NCBI GenBank assembly: GCA_902796045.1
Contig: CADBNQ010000071.1
Span: forward strand, 1 to 6,551
Length of the DNA stretch: 6,551 nt
Reading direction: 5' to 3'
Origin: an uncultured Lachnospiraceae bacterium
Lineage (GTDB): Bacteria; Bacillota; Clostridia; Lachnospirales; Lachnospiraceae
Below are positions 1-5,938 of the stretch, one piece after another. The translations under genes and the position numbers were made by a program. Position 1 is the first letter of the stretch, and each line of letters begins with the position of its first letter. Under the pieces are notes generated by a model, which saw only the letters and a list, made by a program, of their open reading frames with translations, was not told the origin of the DNA and did not search any database.

Positions 1-311
1 ACCAGAGGATTATCTACCACCGGGACTGTATTGGCCATGCATACGCCTGTTGTACAGCCGCCGGCGGCAGCTGCCCGGCTTCCGCTGGCCAGGTCTTCCT
101 TCCAGGTCTGTCCGGGATCTCTGAAGTGGACATGGACATCCACCAGCCCGGGTGCCACAATACAGCCGGAAGCATTGACCGTCTCTGTGGCGGCATCTGC
201 AGAAAAATCTTTCCCATATCCTGCTATCCTGCCATCTCTGATCCACAGATCTGTCCGTTCATCAAAACCATCTGCCGGATTCATCACCCGGCCGTTCCTG
301 ATTCTAAGCAT
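1..311 (-). CDS. pyrC: Dihydroorotase (PyrC), N-terminal part, 3' end beyond window
   Basis: Dihydroorotase is a cytoplasmic zinc enzyme that interconverts N-carbamoyl-aspartate and dihydroorotate, the third step of UMP synthesis. The frame is open from ATG at 311 to the window edge, giving 103 complete codons of an expected 420-430. The N-terminal beta region (MLRIRNGRVMNP) is followed by APGLVDVHVHFRDPG at about residues 53-67, the amidohydrolase HxHxR signature: H60 and H62 should be metal ligands and R64 a substrate-carboxylate contact. GGCTT (84-88) and CMANTVP (91-97, with N94) follow as in Gram-positive dihydroorotases. The start lies 3 nt after the aminopeptidase stop, with GGAG about 8 nt upstream inside that gene, so expression is probably coupled. 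Allantoinase or hydantoinase would be the alternatives, but FRDPGQTWKED and the pyrK-pyrD-pyrE neighbours favour PyrC. The catalytic lysine and later histidines lie outside the window. Confidence 0.93.
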   Translation of the reverse strand, partial: MLRIRNGRVMNPADGFDERTDLWIRDGRIAGYGKDFSADAATETVNASGCIVAPGLVDVHVHFRDPGQTWKEDLASGSRAAAAGGCTTGVCMANTVPVVDNPL

Positions 312-314
312 GTC

Positions 315-2441
315 TTACTCTCCGCCTGTCTTTAATTCAATACTCTTTTTAAAAGGGTCATTTAAAGCAAAGGTCCCATCCAGGACAAAACGACCGTCCA
401 GGAGGATAGGGATCTCCGTCCGCTCGGTGTTCTCTCCCACTGCCACAGTAAATCCTGCCACGATACGATCCAGCTCCTCATAGGGGATGGTGATATCTGT
501 GTGGCAGTTATAGTAGGCCTTCCTGGGGTCTGTCTTTCTCAATATGGAACATGCATTGTCCCTGGCAATGATCTCCTTCCCATCGGGATTATAGACCGGC
601 ACATCCTCACAGTAAGAGTAGCAGGTGTCACCCACGGCAAGATGGGGACCCATCTTCTCAGCGATGAGAACAGGCAGTTTGTTCATGATCCCAAAACGGG
701 AGGCCATGACATAGGCTGTGGTGTTGGTGCCGATGGCAAACTCTCCCATGGGCAGCGTTGGATGGTTGAAAAGAATGTTCTCAAGGATAAAACGCTTTCC
801 TTCTTCAGGGTCCGGGAAATTCCCGCAGGAATAGTCCGTGACCATCCCATCTTCAAACTGCAGACGCAGGTCCTTATAGCACAGTCCCTCCAGATAGACC
901 TCGGTCACATGCAGCAGGCCGCTTGTCCCCTTCAGCCTGGGCGAGGTGAAGATCTCCCCTAAAGGGATGTTGACATCTGCCAGACAATTCTCAAATCTGG
1001 TCTGCCGGGAAGGATCTTCAAGGTCTGTCATCCTGACTGTAAGATTGGTCATGTTCCTGCCTCGTCCCATCACTTTCACATAATCAGCCTGATCCAGAAG
1101 ATCGATCATCTTCTGCTGTATGCCGCGATACTGGTCTTTATCCAGTGTATTGACCTTCCTGATCTCCTCGAAGATCTCAGGAAAGGCCGGTCCGATGGAA
1201 GGCATGGGACAGGCCATGATGGAGAAGCTTCTCTCTTCCATGTTCACAAACTCGTTGGTCAGCGTGCTGGCCAGGGTCGTAAAGTCGACAGAGAGCGTCT
1301 GCTGGCGTTCACTCAGATGATAGGCCTCCTCTTTGGCCTGAGGCTCGAAGGGGGCCTCTCCAAAGATTTCCAGGACAGCCGGCCCGGCATAGCCTGCAGC
1401 CTCCGTTTCAAAGGCTTCGTAAGCCTTTCTCATGCTCTGGAGTTTTCTGTCCATCATCCGTTTGTCCAGCCATACAGCATTGTCAAAGCGGTGGTCATAG
1501 TCAAACTGCTCGTTAGGATTGGTAGAAACATATCCCACTCTGATATTCTGGCGTTTGACAAGGCTGGACTGTGCCGCCCTGTATATGACTGGTTTAAGAC
1601 CCATCCGGTCAAACTGGATGATGGCAGCCCGGATGATCCTCTCAAAGCCTATATTGTAGCGGATATTGACTGTCTCCTTTGCGGACAGGTCAACACCTTT
1701 TAAGGCAAATCCCTCTCTGTATCCGTCTGTCAGGGTAAAGGCGATCTCATCAATCTCCTCCTGGGGAAGGCTGTTTAAAAAGTCCGCCATCTTTCTCTCA
1801 TTGTCAGAGATGTATTCACCGTATGCGTACAGATAGCGGGAATCAGCAAGGTCTGACTTCATGACGATACCTGTCGCAAAATCCAGAGAAGGATCCATCT
1901 GTTCCCTGATCCTCCAGCCGATCAGGAGGTCTGCATTATCATGGAAAAACCAGTAGATCGTCTCTCTGACCTTCCGGTAGCTCACATCCCTGCTCTCAAA
2001 GAGGCCAAAAATCTCAAGGAAGAGTTCATTGAGGATGGTCATCCTCTTTAAATCCTGTTCGAAGGCATAGAACCTCTCTGATCTAAGCTCCGTATACAGA
2101 AAGCTCAGGATCCTGCCGTACTCTTCTCCCAGGGCCGAGACCGCATAGGCCGGGTTGGCATAGGAACTCTCATAGTGGTCCGGCAGAATATCCTGATAGA
2201 AGGATGCATTCTCCCGGCGCAGTTCTTCTTCTGTCATGGTCAGGAAATCCCCGTCTCTGACCATCTGGTAACTGGTGGCACACTGGCAGAGAAAGAGGGC
2301 TGTCTTACAAAAATAAGCGTTGATGCCGCTGTCAAGAGACGGGCTGCCCAGCAGGCCGATCTCTTTCAGTCGTTCCCGGGTGAGGGTGAACCTCTCCCGG
2401 ATGTTTGCATTCTCCTTCTGGAATAGTTCTCTGTAATCCAT
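315..2441 (-). CDS. M29-type metallo-aminopeptidase with long N-terminal extension
   Basis: Predicted cytoplasmic metal-dependent exopeptidase that removes N-terminal residues from peptides. The C-terminal part carries landmarks of the M29 (AmpS/AmpT) family: NIPLGEIFTSP with E496, GEFAIGTN with E567, GPHLAVGDTCY with H600 and Y608 (or Y610), and CHTD with H647 and D649. By position these correspond to the Glu, Glu, His, Tyr, His, Asp metal-binding set. The family-like region seems to begin near residue 245 (KETVNIRYNIGFERII). Classical M29 enzymes are about 410 residues, so this 708-residue protein carries roughly 240 extra N-terminal residues, which look soluble, acidic and helical and match no domain I recognise. 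There is no signal peptide or membrane segment. The ATG at 2441 has AAAGGA about 10 nt upstream and follows the DUF6142-like stop by 14 nt; pyrC starts 3 nt after its TAA. Substrate specificity cannot be read from the sequence. Confidence 0.85.
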   Translation of the reverse strand: MDYRELFQKENANIRERFTLTRERLKEIGLLGSPSLDSGINAYFCKTALFLCQCATSYQMVRDGDFLTMTEEELRRENASFYQDILPDHYESSYANPAYAVSALGEEYGRILSFLYTELRSERFYAFEQDLKRMTILNELFLEIFGLFESRDVSYRKVRETIYWFFHDNADLLIGWRIREQMDPSLDFATGIVMKSDLADSRYLYAYGEYISDNERKMADFLNSLPQEEIDEIAFTLTDGYREGFALKGVDLSAKETVNIRYNIGFERIIRAAIIQFDRMGLKPVIYRAAQSSLVKRQNIRVGYVSTNPNEQFDYDHRFDNAVWLDKRMMDRKLQSMRKAYEAFETEAAGYAGPAVLEIFGEAPFEPQAKEEAYHLSERQQTLSVDFTTLASTLTNEFVNMEERSFSIMACPMPSIGPAFPEIFEEIRKVNTLDKDQYRGIQQKMIDLLDQADYVKVMGRGRNMTNLTVRMTDLEDPSRQTRFENCLADVNIPLGEIFTSPRLKGTSGLLHVTEVYLEGLCYKDLRLQFEDGMVTDYSCGNFPDPEEGKRFILENILFNHPTLPMGEFAIGTNTTAYVMASRFGIMNKLPVLIAEKMGPHLAVGDTCYSYCEDVPVYNPDGKEIIARDNACSILRKTDPRKAYYNCHTDITIPYEELDRIVAGFTVAVGENTERTEIPILLDGRFVLDGTFALNDPFKKSIELKTGGE

Positions 2442-2451
2442 AAGTCTGATT

Positions 2452-2457
2452 TCCTTT
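2452..2457 (-). promoter_or_regulatory. Ribosome binding site of the aminopeptidase gene
   Basis: AAAGGA on the minus strand lies about 10 nt upstream of the ATG at 2441 and overlaps the TAA stop of the preceding gene. It supports that start, and the layout implies readthrough from the upstream membrane-protein genes. Confidence 0.6.
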
Positions 2458-2764
2458 ATAGCATGATCAGGGTGATCCCCAAAAAGATGACGATGATATT
2501 GAGGACGATCCCTGAAATCTTAAATCTCTGGTTGGTTTTGATATCGTCGTAGCTTAATACGCCCCAGATCACCCCGAAAAAGGCCATCAGGACCAGGAGA
2601 CAGCCGGCCAGTCCTGCCCTGATGCCAACCTCTCCTCCTGACAGGAAGGCCATGAGCAGAAGGATGATAAAGCCTGCGATCTCAATAAGCCCCATCACAA
2701 AGGTGATGATGGCATTGCGCGATACACGTTTATCAGAAAATGTCAAAACACTCCTGGAATTCAT
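2456..2764 (-). CDS. Small three-helix membrane protein, DUF6142-like
   Basis: A 102-residue integral membrane protein of unknown function. A short polar N-terminus (MNSRSVLTFSDKRVSRNA) leads into three hydrophobic stretches at about residues 17-41, 48-70 and 82-101. A glycine-containing turn (SGGEVGIRAG) sits between the first two and a charged loop (SYDDIKTNQRFK, about 71-82) between the last two. The layout FSDK, glycine-rich second helix, polar loop and GIVLNIIVI resembles small clostridial proteins labelled DUF6142; this is recognition from memory and uncertain. The start ATG at 2764 overlaps the VanZ-like stop as ATGA, and AAAGGA stands 6 nt upstream at 2771-2776. A TAA stop lies 14 nt before the aminopeptidase start. 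Context indicates co-expression with the VanZ-like and 50-residue membrane proteins but gives no function. Confidence 0.78.
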   Translation of the reverse strand: MNSRSVLTFSDKRVSRNAIITFVMGLIEIAGFIILLLMAFLSGGEVGIRAGLAGCLLVLMAFFGVIWGVLSYDDIKTNQRFKISGIVLNIIVIFLGITLIML

Positions 2765-3228
2765 AGCTGATCCTTTCTGTGACGAAGCAGTCCCACAGCC
2801 AGAAGATAGGCCGTATAGCCCAGCATGCCTCCCACCGTGTTTAAAAACAGGTCATCTACGTCAAAGACTCCGACACGGGTGATCAGCTGCAGAACCTCCA
2901 TCCCCAGGCTGAACAAAAATGAATATATCAGTATCCGGACCGGTCCGGTTTTTTTCTCTCTATATACAGGGATCAGGAAACCCAGAGGGAAAAAGACGAC
3001 CAGGTTCCCGATCAGGTTCAATAGGAAAGCACCGGTACTTACACTGTCCCGGTACTTGATAAAGCGGCGGATCTCATCAAACAGCACCAGATTATAGCGG
3101 TAGGTGCTGTAGCCGTCTGTCCGCCCCAGACGGTCTGAAAACAAAACAAAATATACAACGGCAGATCCGTAGAGCACTAAAAGCAGAAGGCTGAATCTGC
3201 CGATTTCTTTCCTGACATTATCTTTCAT
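2761..3228 (-). CDS. VanZ-family membrane protein
   Basis: A 155-residue polytopic membrane protein with about four hydrophobic segments (residues 11-30, 66-88, 97-117 and 128-148). Family hallmarks are NLIGNLVVFFPLGF (71-84), SLGMEVLQL (107-115, with E111) and VFDVDDLFLNTVGG (121-134, with D123, D125, D126 and N130). The namesake VanZ gives low-level teicoplanin resistance in enterococci, but most relatives are uncharacterised, so no resistance role is claimed. I place the start at ATG 3228 because it overlaps the stop of the 50-codon gene as TGATG, and MKDNVRKEIG gives a normal short cytoplasmic N-terminus. A longer reading from TTG at 3315 would add 29 Cys/His/Arg-rich residues that are an out-of-frame reading of the upstream gene. 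The Shine-Dalgarno match is weak, so translation probably depends on coupling. The 3' end overlaps the next gene by ATGA (2761-2764). Confidence 0.87.
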   Translation of the reverse strand: MKDNVRKEIGRFSLLLLVLYGSAVVYFVLFSDRLGRTDGYSTYRYNLVLFDEIRRFIKYRDSVSTGAFLLNLIGNLVVFFPLGFLIPVYREKKTGPVRILIYSFLFSLGMEVLQLITRVGVFDVDDLFLNTVGGMLGYTAYLLAVGLLRHRKDQL

Positions 3229-3380
3229 CAAAATATGATATGCTTTCTCAGTCCCAGGGCATGCGCACCGCTCACAATAGAAATGACGCCCAGTGAAAGG
3301 CCTGCCACGATGCAAATGATGCCTGTCACCAGGCCTGCCGCTCCAATTCCTTTGAGGGAACGAAAGATTTTCTCATTCAT
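3228..3380 (-). CDS. 50-residue single-helix membrane protein, function unknown
   Basis: A 50-codon gene easily missed because of its size. The peptide starts MNEKIFRSLKGIG, continues with one long hydrophobic segment at about residues 12-39 and ends LRKHIIF. The helix contains two GxxxG spacings (G16/G20 and G27/G31) plus G11, G13 and G38, a pattern often linked to close helix packing. Evidence that it is translated is good for its length. AGGAGG at 3388-3393 lies 7 nt upstream of the ATG. The start overlaps the pyrE stop as ATGA (3377-3380), and its own stop overlaps the VanZ-like start as TGATG (3226-3230). Accepting it also fixes the start of the VanZ-like gene and fills what would otherwise be a 148-nt hole in a very compact operon. 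Basic residues flank the helix on both sides, so topology is unclear. I do not recognise a named family. Confidence 0.8.
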   Translation of the reverse strand: MNEKIFRSLKGIGAAGLVTGIICIVAGLSLGVISIVSGAHALGLRKHIIF

Positions 3381-4066
3381 AGTTTTTCCTCCTGACTGAC
3401 ACCGTACTCTTCATAGTAGGCATCGATTGCTTCCTTAAGCCGGTCATCGATGATGACCTGTCCTTTGTATGGTTTATTATACAGGTGTTCTACCACCTCT
3501 GCCATGGTCACGATCGCTGTGGTCTTCAGTCCGTAAAGGTCGCTGATCTCGGCAAGAGCACTCTTCTCCCCCTGCCCGCGTTCCATCCGGTCCACCGATA
3601 CGACCAGGCCGAGCACGTCCACATCTCCCTGGGCTCTGACAATGGGAAGGGTCTCCTTGATGGATGTGCCTGCTGTGGTGACATCTTCTATGATGACAAC
3701 CCGGTCCCCGTCCTGGATGGGGCTTCCCAGCAAGATGCCCTTATCCCCGTGATCTTTGATCTCCTTGCGGTTGCTGCAGTAACGGATCTCTTTGCCATAG
3801 TCTTCATGGATGGCAATAGATGCGGCAACACTAAGAGGGATCCCCTTGTAGGCCGGCCCAAACAGGATATCAAAATCCAGCCCGAAGCAGTCATGGATGG
3901 CCTTTGCATAGTAGCCGCCCAGTCTTCTCAGCTGAGACCCGGTCCGGTAGAATCCGGTGTTGACAAAAAAGGGAGTCTTCCTGCCGCTCTTGGTCACAAA
4001 ATCACCGAACTTCAGCACATTGCAATCGATCATAAACTCTATAAACTCTTTCTTATACTGTTCCAT
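3377..4066 (-). CDS. pyrE: Orotate phosphoribosyltransferase (PyrE)
   Basis: Cytoplasmic enzyme joining orotate to PRPP to give OMP and pyrophosphate. The 229-residue protein has the type I PRTase PRPP signature VVIIEDVTTAGTS at residues 123-135 (E127, D128, then the TTAGTS phosphate loop). It also has FGPAYKGIPL (69-78), the flexible catalytic loop around RKEIKDHGDKG (100-110), and an N-terminal FGDFVTKSGRKTPFF stretch (20-34) typical of the OPRT hood. Length fits the slightly long clostridial form. I chose ATG 4066 because GGAGGGGG sits 6 nt upstream; the TTG directly before it (4069) would leave only 3 nt. The gene is separated from pyrD by 114 nt, the only sizeable gap in the window, and may have its own promoter there. 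Its TGA overlaps the start of the 50-codon membrane gene. Confidence 0.97.
   Translation of the reverse strand: MEQYKKEFIEFMIDCNVLKFGDFVTKSGRKTPFFVNTGFYRTGSQLRRLGGYYAKAIHDCFGLDFDILFGPAYKGIPLSVAASIAIHEDYGKEIRYCSNRKEIKDHGDKGILLGSPIQDGDRVVIIEDVTTAGTSIKETLPIVRAQGDVDVLGLVVSVDRMERGQGEKSALAEISDLYGLKTTAIVTMAEVVEHLYNKPYKGQVIIDDRLKEAIDAYYEEYGVSQEEKL
3388..3393 (-). promoter_or_regulatory. Ribosome binding site of the 50-codon gene
   Basis: A perfect AGGAGG on the minus strand, 7 nt before the ATG at 3380 and inside the last codons of pyrE. It is one of the best Shine-Dalgarno matches in the window and is a main reason to accept the short gene. Confidence 0.8.
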
Positions 4067-4072
4067 CAAGTG

Positions 4073-4080
4073 CCCCCTCC
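4073..4080 (-). promoter_or_regulatory. Ribosome binding site of pyrE
   Basis: GGAGGGGG on the minus strand, 6 nt before ATG 4066. It decides between that ATG and the adjacent TTG at 4069. The G-run could pair with the C-rich stretches of the leader, a possibility raised among the findings. Confidence 0.7.
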
Positions 4081-4148
4081 TGCATCATATTCTGTGCTAA
4101 ATTATCTTTCATCGCCGGGGTCGGCCGGACTTGCCGCGTCATAGATTG

Positions 4149-4177
4149 AGTTTATCAGACAGGGCAATCTTTGTAAA
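4149..4177 (-). promoter_or_regulatory. Possible sigma-70-type promoter for pyrE and downstream genes
   Basis: Just after the pyrD stop, the minus strand carries TTTACA (4172-4177) as a -35-like element, a 17-nt spacer and TAAACT (4149-4154) as a -10-like element (4 of 6 consensus positions). Spacing is ideal and the site is in the only real gap in the operon, which argues for an internal promoter. The -10 match is mediocre and such matches arise by chance. Initiation would be expected near 4142-4143, leaving a leader of about 76 nt before pyrE. Confidence 0.33.
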
Positions 4178-4180
4178 GGG

Positions 4181-5080
4181 TCAGATACAGCCGATCAGCT
4201 CATTGATATCGCTGATATGATAGTTCTTCATGTACGTCTCTATCCCCTGCAACACCTTCATGGTGGCGCAGGGATCATGAAAATTGGCCGTTCCGACCGC
4301 TACCATACTGGCGCCGGCCATGATCAGTTCTATGGCATCTTCCCCGGTCATGACGCCTCCCATGCCGATGATAGGAAGCGGGCATGCCTTATGGACCTGG
4401 TAAATCATCCTCACCGCAACCGGCCTGATGGCCGGTCCTGAGAGGCCGCCGGTCCGGTTGGCCAGGACAAACTGTCTCCGGTGGATATCAATCTTCATGC
4501 CTGTGATGGTGTTGATCAGCGAGAGAGCATCTGCTCCTCCTGCCTCAGCGGCCCTGGCCATCTCCGTGATGTCCGTGACATTGGGAGAAAGCTTCATCAC
4601 CACTGGCTGTCTGGCAATCTCCTTGACTGCCTTTGTGATATGAAAGAGGGCTTCGGGTTTCTGTCCGAACGCAATCCCTCCCTCCTTGACATTGGGGCAG
4701 GACACATTGATCTCCAGAAGATCCACCGGCTCCCCGGAGAGTCTCTCCACCACCTCGAGATACTCTTTCTCACTGTGGCCGCAGACATTGACGATGATGG
4801 ATGCCCCCTTTTCCTTCAGATGGGGGATGTCCCTCCTGCAAAAGAGCTCTATGCCAGGATTCTGCAGGCCCACTGCGTTGAGCATGCCTCCGTAGGTCTC
4901 CGCGATCCGCGGAGTGGGATTGCCCTCCCAGGGCTGGCTGGCCACACCCTTTGTGGTCACAGCCCCAAGGGCTGCAAGGTCGACAAACTCTTCGAACTCT
5001 GCTCCGGAACCGAAGGTCCCGGACGCTGTCGTCACCGGGTTCTTAAAGGTGACACCTGCTATATTTACTGCTAATTTCAT
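4181..5080 (-). CDS. pyrD: Dihydroorotate dehydrogenase 1B, catalytic subunit (PyrD)
   Basis: FMN-containing catalytic subunit of the heterotetrameric class 1B enzyme, oxidising dihydroorotate to orotate in the cytoplasm and passing electrons to PyrK. The 299-residue TIM barrel has NPVTTASGTFG (14-24), TTKGV with K44, NAVGLQNPG (68-76) and the class 1 active-site loop NVSCPNVKEGG (125-135). The catalytic base in that loop is C128; class 2 enzymes have serine there. VMKLSPNVTD (161-170, K163), INT (189-191), GGLSGPAI (211-218) and GMGGV (239-243) supply FMN phosphate and substrate contacts. Class 1B rather than 1A follows from the adjacent pyrK. The ATG at 5080 overlaps the pyrK stop as ATGA, and GGAGGTG stands 8 nt upstream (5089-5095), so the two subunits are translationally coupled. 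No truncation or missing residue is seen. Confidence 0.97.
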   Translation of the reverse strand: MKLAVNIAGVTFKNPVTTASGTFGSGAEFEEFVDLAALGAVTTKGVASQPWEGNPTPRIAETYGGMLNAVGLQNPGIELFCRRDIPHLKEKGASIIVNVCGHSEKEYLEVVERLSGEPVDLLEINVSCPNVKEGGIAFGQKPEALFHITKAVKEIARQPVVMKLSPNVTDITEMARAAEAGGADALSLINTITGMKIDIHRRQFVLANRTGGLSGPAIRPVAVRMIYQVHKACPLPIIGMGGVMTGEDAIELIMAGASMVAVGTANFHDPCATMKVLQGIETYMKNYHISDINELIGCI

Positions 5081-5898
5081 GAGAAATCCACCTCCCCGGC
5101 ATCAAAGACCGGCCCGTCCTTGCAGACCCGCCGGTTATGGACGTTCGTGTGATGGTCCTTATGCTTCACTTTGGTGATACAGCCCAGGCAGGCACCGATC
5201 CCGCAGGCCATCCTCTCTTCCAGAGAGATCCTGGCTTTTATGCCCCGGTCCAGCGCGTAGGCGCTGACAGCCTTCAGCATGGGCATGGGTCCGCAGGCGT
5301 AGATGATCTCACCCTCAAGCTTCTGCTCTCTGATCAGATCCAGGACCGTACCCTGGCAGCCATAGTGTCCGTCCTCTGTGGCCACAGCCACCCTCAGGCT
5401 GCCCAGTGCCGGATCTGCCCGGCCTGCCAGCCTGTCAAAATCATCTTTTAAGAAAAGGGCATCCTTATAGCCGAGGACAGCAATCTTCTCTCCCGGCAGT
5501 CTCCTGGCAAGTTCCAGAAGCGGCGGTATGCCTATGCCTCCTCCGATCAGCAGTACTTTTTCGGTATTGCGGGCAGGGGCATCCTCTGGGGAGATAAAAC
5601 CGTTGCCAAGAGGACCCACTGCCTCCAGACTGTCTCCGGCCTTCAGATGTGAGAACTCCCTCGTCCCGGCCCCTGCTGTCCGGTAGACCAGGCGGAGGCT
5701 CCCTTCCCGGGCATCCGCCTCACAGATGCTGATCGGCCGGGGCAGCAGCCTTGCAGCGCTCCGGCAGTACAGATCAACAAACTGGCCGGGGACTGCCAGA
5801 CGGGCCGCCTCCGGAAATGACAGAACAAGGTCATAGATGCCGTCAGCAATCATCTTCTGGCTCAATACCATGGCCGTACCTTTTATCATCGTCATCAT
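5077..5898 (-). CDS. pyrK: Dihydroorotate dehydrogenase electron transfer subunit (PyrK)
   Basis: FAD and [2Fe-2S] subunit that moves electrons from PyrD to NAD+. The 273-residue protein follows the ferredoxin-reductase plan: FAD-binding barrel with RPISI (54-58) and YRTAGAGT (72-79), LGNGF (97-101), NAD-binding GGGIGIPPLLELA (119-131), then CGP (202-204), and a C-terminal cluster motif. The four cluster cysteines are C232, C237, C240 and C259 (ACGIGACLGC ... VCKDGPVF). C240 and C259 are separated by an 18-residue basic, His-rich stretch (KHKDHHTNVHNRR). The start at ATG 5898 is chosen because AAAGGAG lies 5 nt upstream; ATG 5895 (8 nt) is almost equally good. A TTG 33 nt further upstream would bury the ribosome site inside the gene and is rejected. 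The gene begins 40 nt after uppP with no terminator between, and overlaps pyrD by ATGA. Confidence 0.95.
   Translation of the reverse strand: MMTMIKGTAMVLSQKMIADGIYDLVLSFPEAARLAVPGQFVDLYCRSAARLLPRPISICEADAREGSLRLVYRTAGAGTREFSHLKAGDSLEAVGPLGNGFISPEDAPARNTEKVLLIGGGIGIPPLLELARRLPGEKIAVLGYKDALFLKDDFDRLAGRADPALGSLRVAVATEDGHYGCQGTVLDLIREQKLEGEIIYACGPMPMLKAVSAYALDRGIKARISLEERMACGIGACLGCITKVKHKDHHTNVHNRRVCKDGPVFDAGEVDFS
5089..5095 (-). promoter_or_regulatory. Ribosome binding site of pyrD
   Basis: GGAGGTG on the minus strand within the last codons of pyrK, 8 nt before the pyrD ATG at 5080. It allows independent loading in addition to coupling through the ATGA overlap. Confidence 0.75.
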
Positions 5899-5903
5899 CC
5901 TCT

Positions 5904-5910
5904 CTCCTTT
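5904..5910 (-). promoter_or_regulatory. Ribosome binding site of pyrK
   Basis: AAAGGAG on the minus strand in the 40-nt uppP-pyrK gap. It stands 5 nt from ATG 5898 and 8 nt from ATG 5895, so it selects one of these two adjacent starts and excludes the upstream TTG. Confidence 0.7.
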
Positions 5911-5938
5911 CCTGTACAAATCAGACTTCAAAGCATGT

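Noticed and set aside
31..483. Plus-strand open frame of 150 codons opposite the aminopeptidase end and pyrC start
   Set aside because: It spans the junction of two real minus-strand genes, and its composition (Ser/Pro/Arg-rich) is typical of antisense reading.
2761..3228. Glycopeptide resistance determinant
   Set aside because: VanZ-family proteins are widespread and mostly unrelated to resistance; no vanA-, vanH-, vanX-, vanR- or vanS-like gene is present.
3229..3315. N-terminal extension of the VanZ-like protein from TTG at 3315
   Set aside because: The 29 extra residues are an out-of-frame reading of the 50-codon gene, are Cys/His/Arg-rich, and precede a better ATG overlapping the upstream stop.
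4113..4138. GC-rich hairpins after pyrD as an intrinsic terminator
   Set aside because: The stems are only 4 bp and no T-tract follows on the minus strand.
4053..4142. 29-codon frame overlapping the pyrE start as a separate gene
   Set aside because: It has no Shine-Dalgarno sequence and only chance-level length; it is kept only as part of the leader finding.
3485..4144. Plus-strand open frame of 219 codons opposite pyrE
   Set aside because: It is antisense to a clear pyrE, its product matches no known family pattern, and such frames arise from codon bias in GC-balanced genes.
4481..5074. Plus-strand open frame of 197 codons opposite pyrD
   Set aside because: It is fully antisense to a complete pyrD with all motifs, and the product is rich in Cys/His/Leu as expected of a shadow frame.
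5899..5931. N-terminal extension of PyrK from TTG at 5931
   Set aside because: It would place the AAAGGAG ribosome site inside the coding region, and the start is not ATG.
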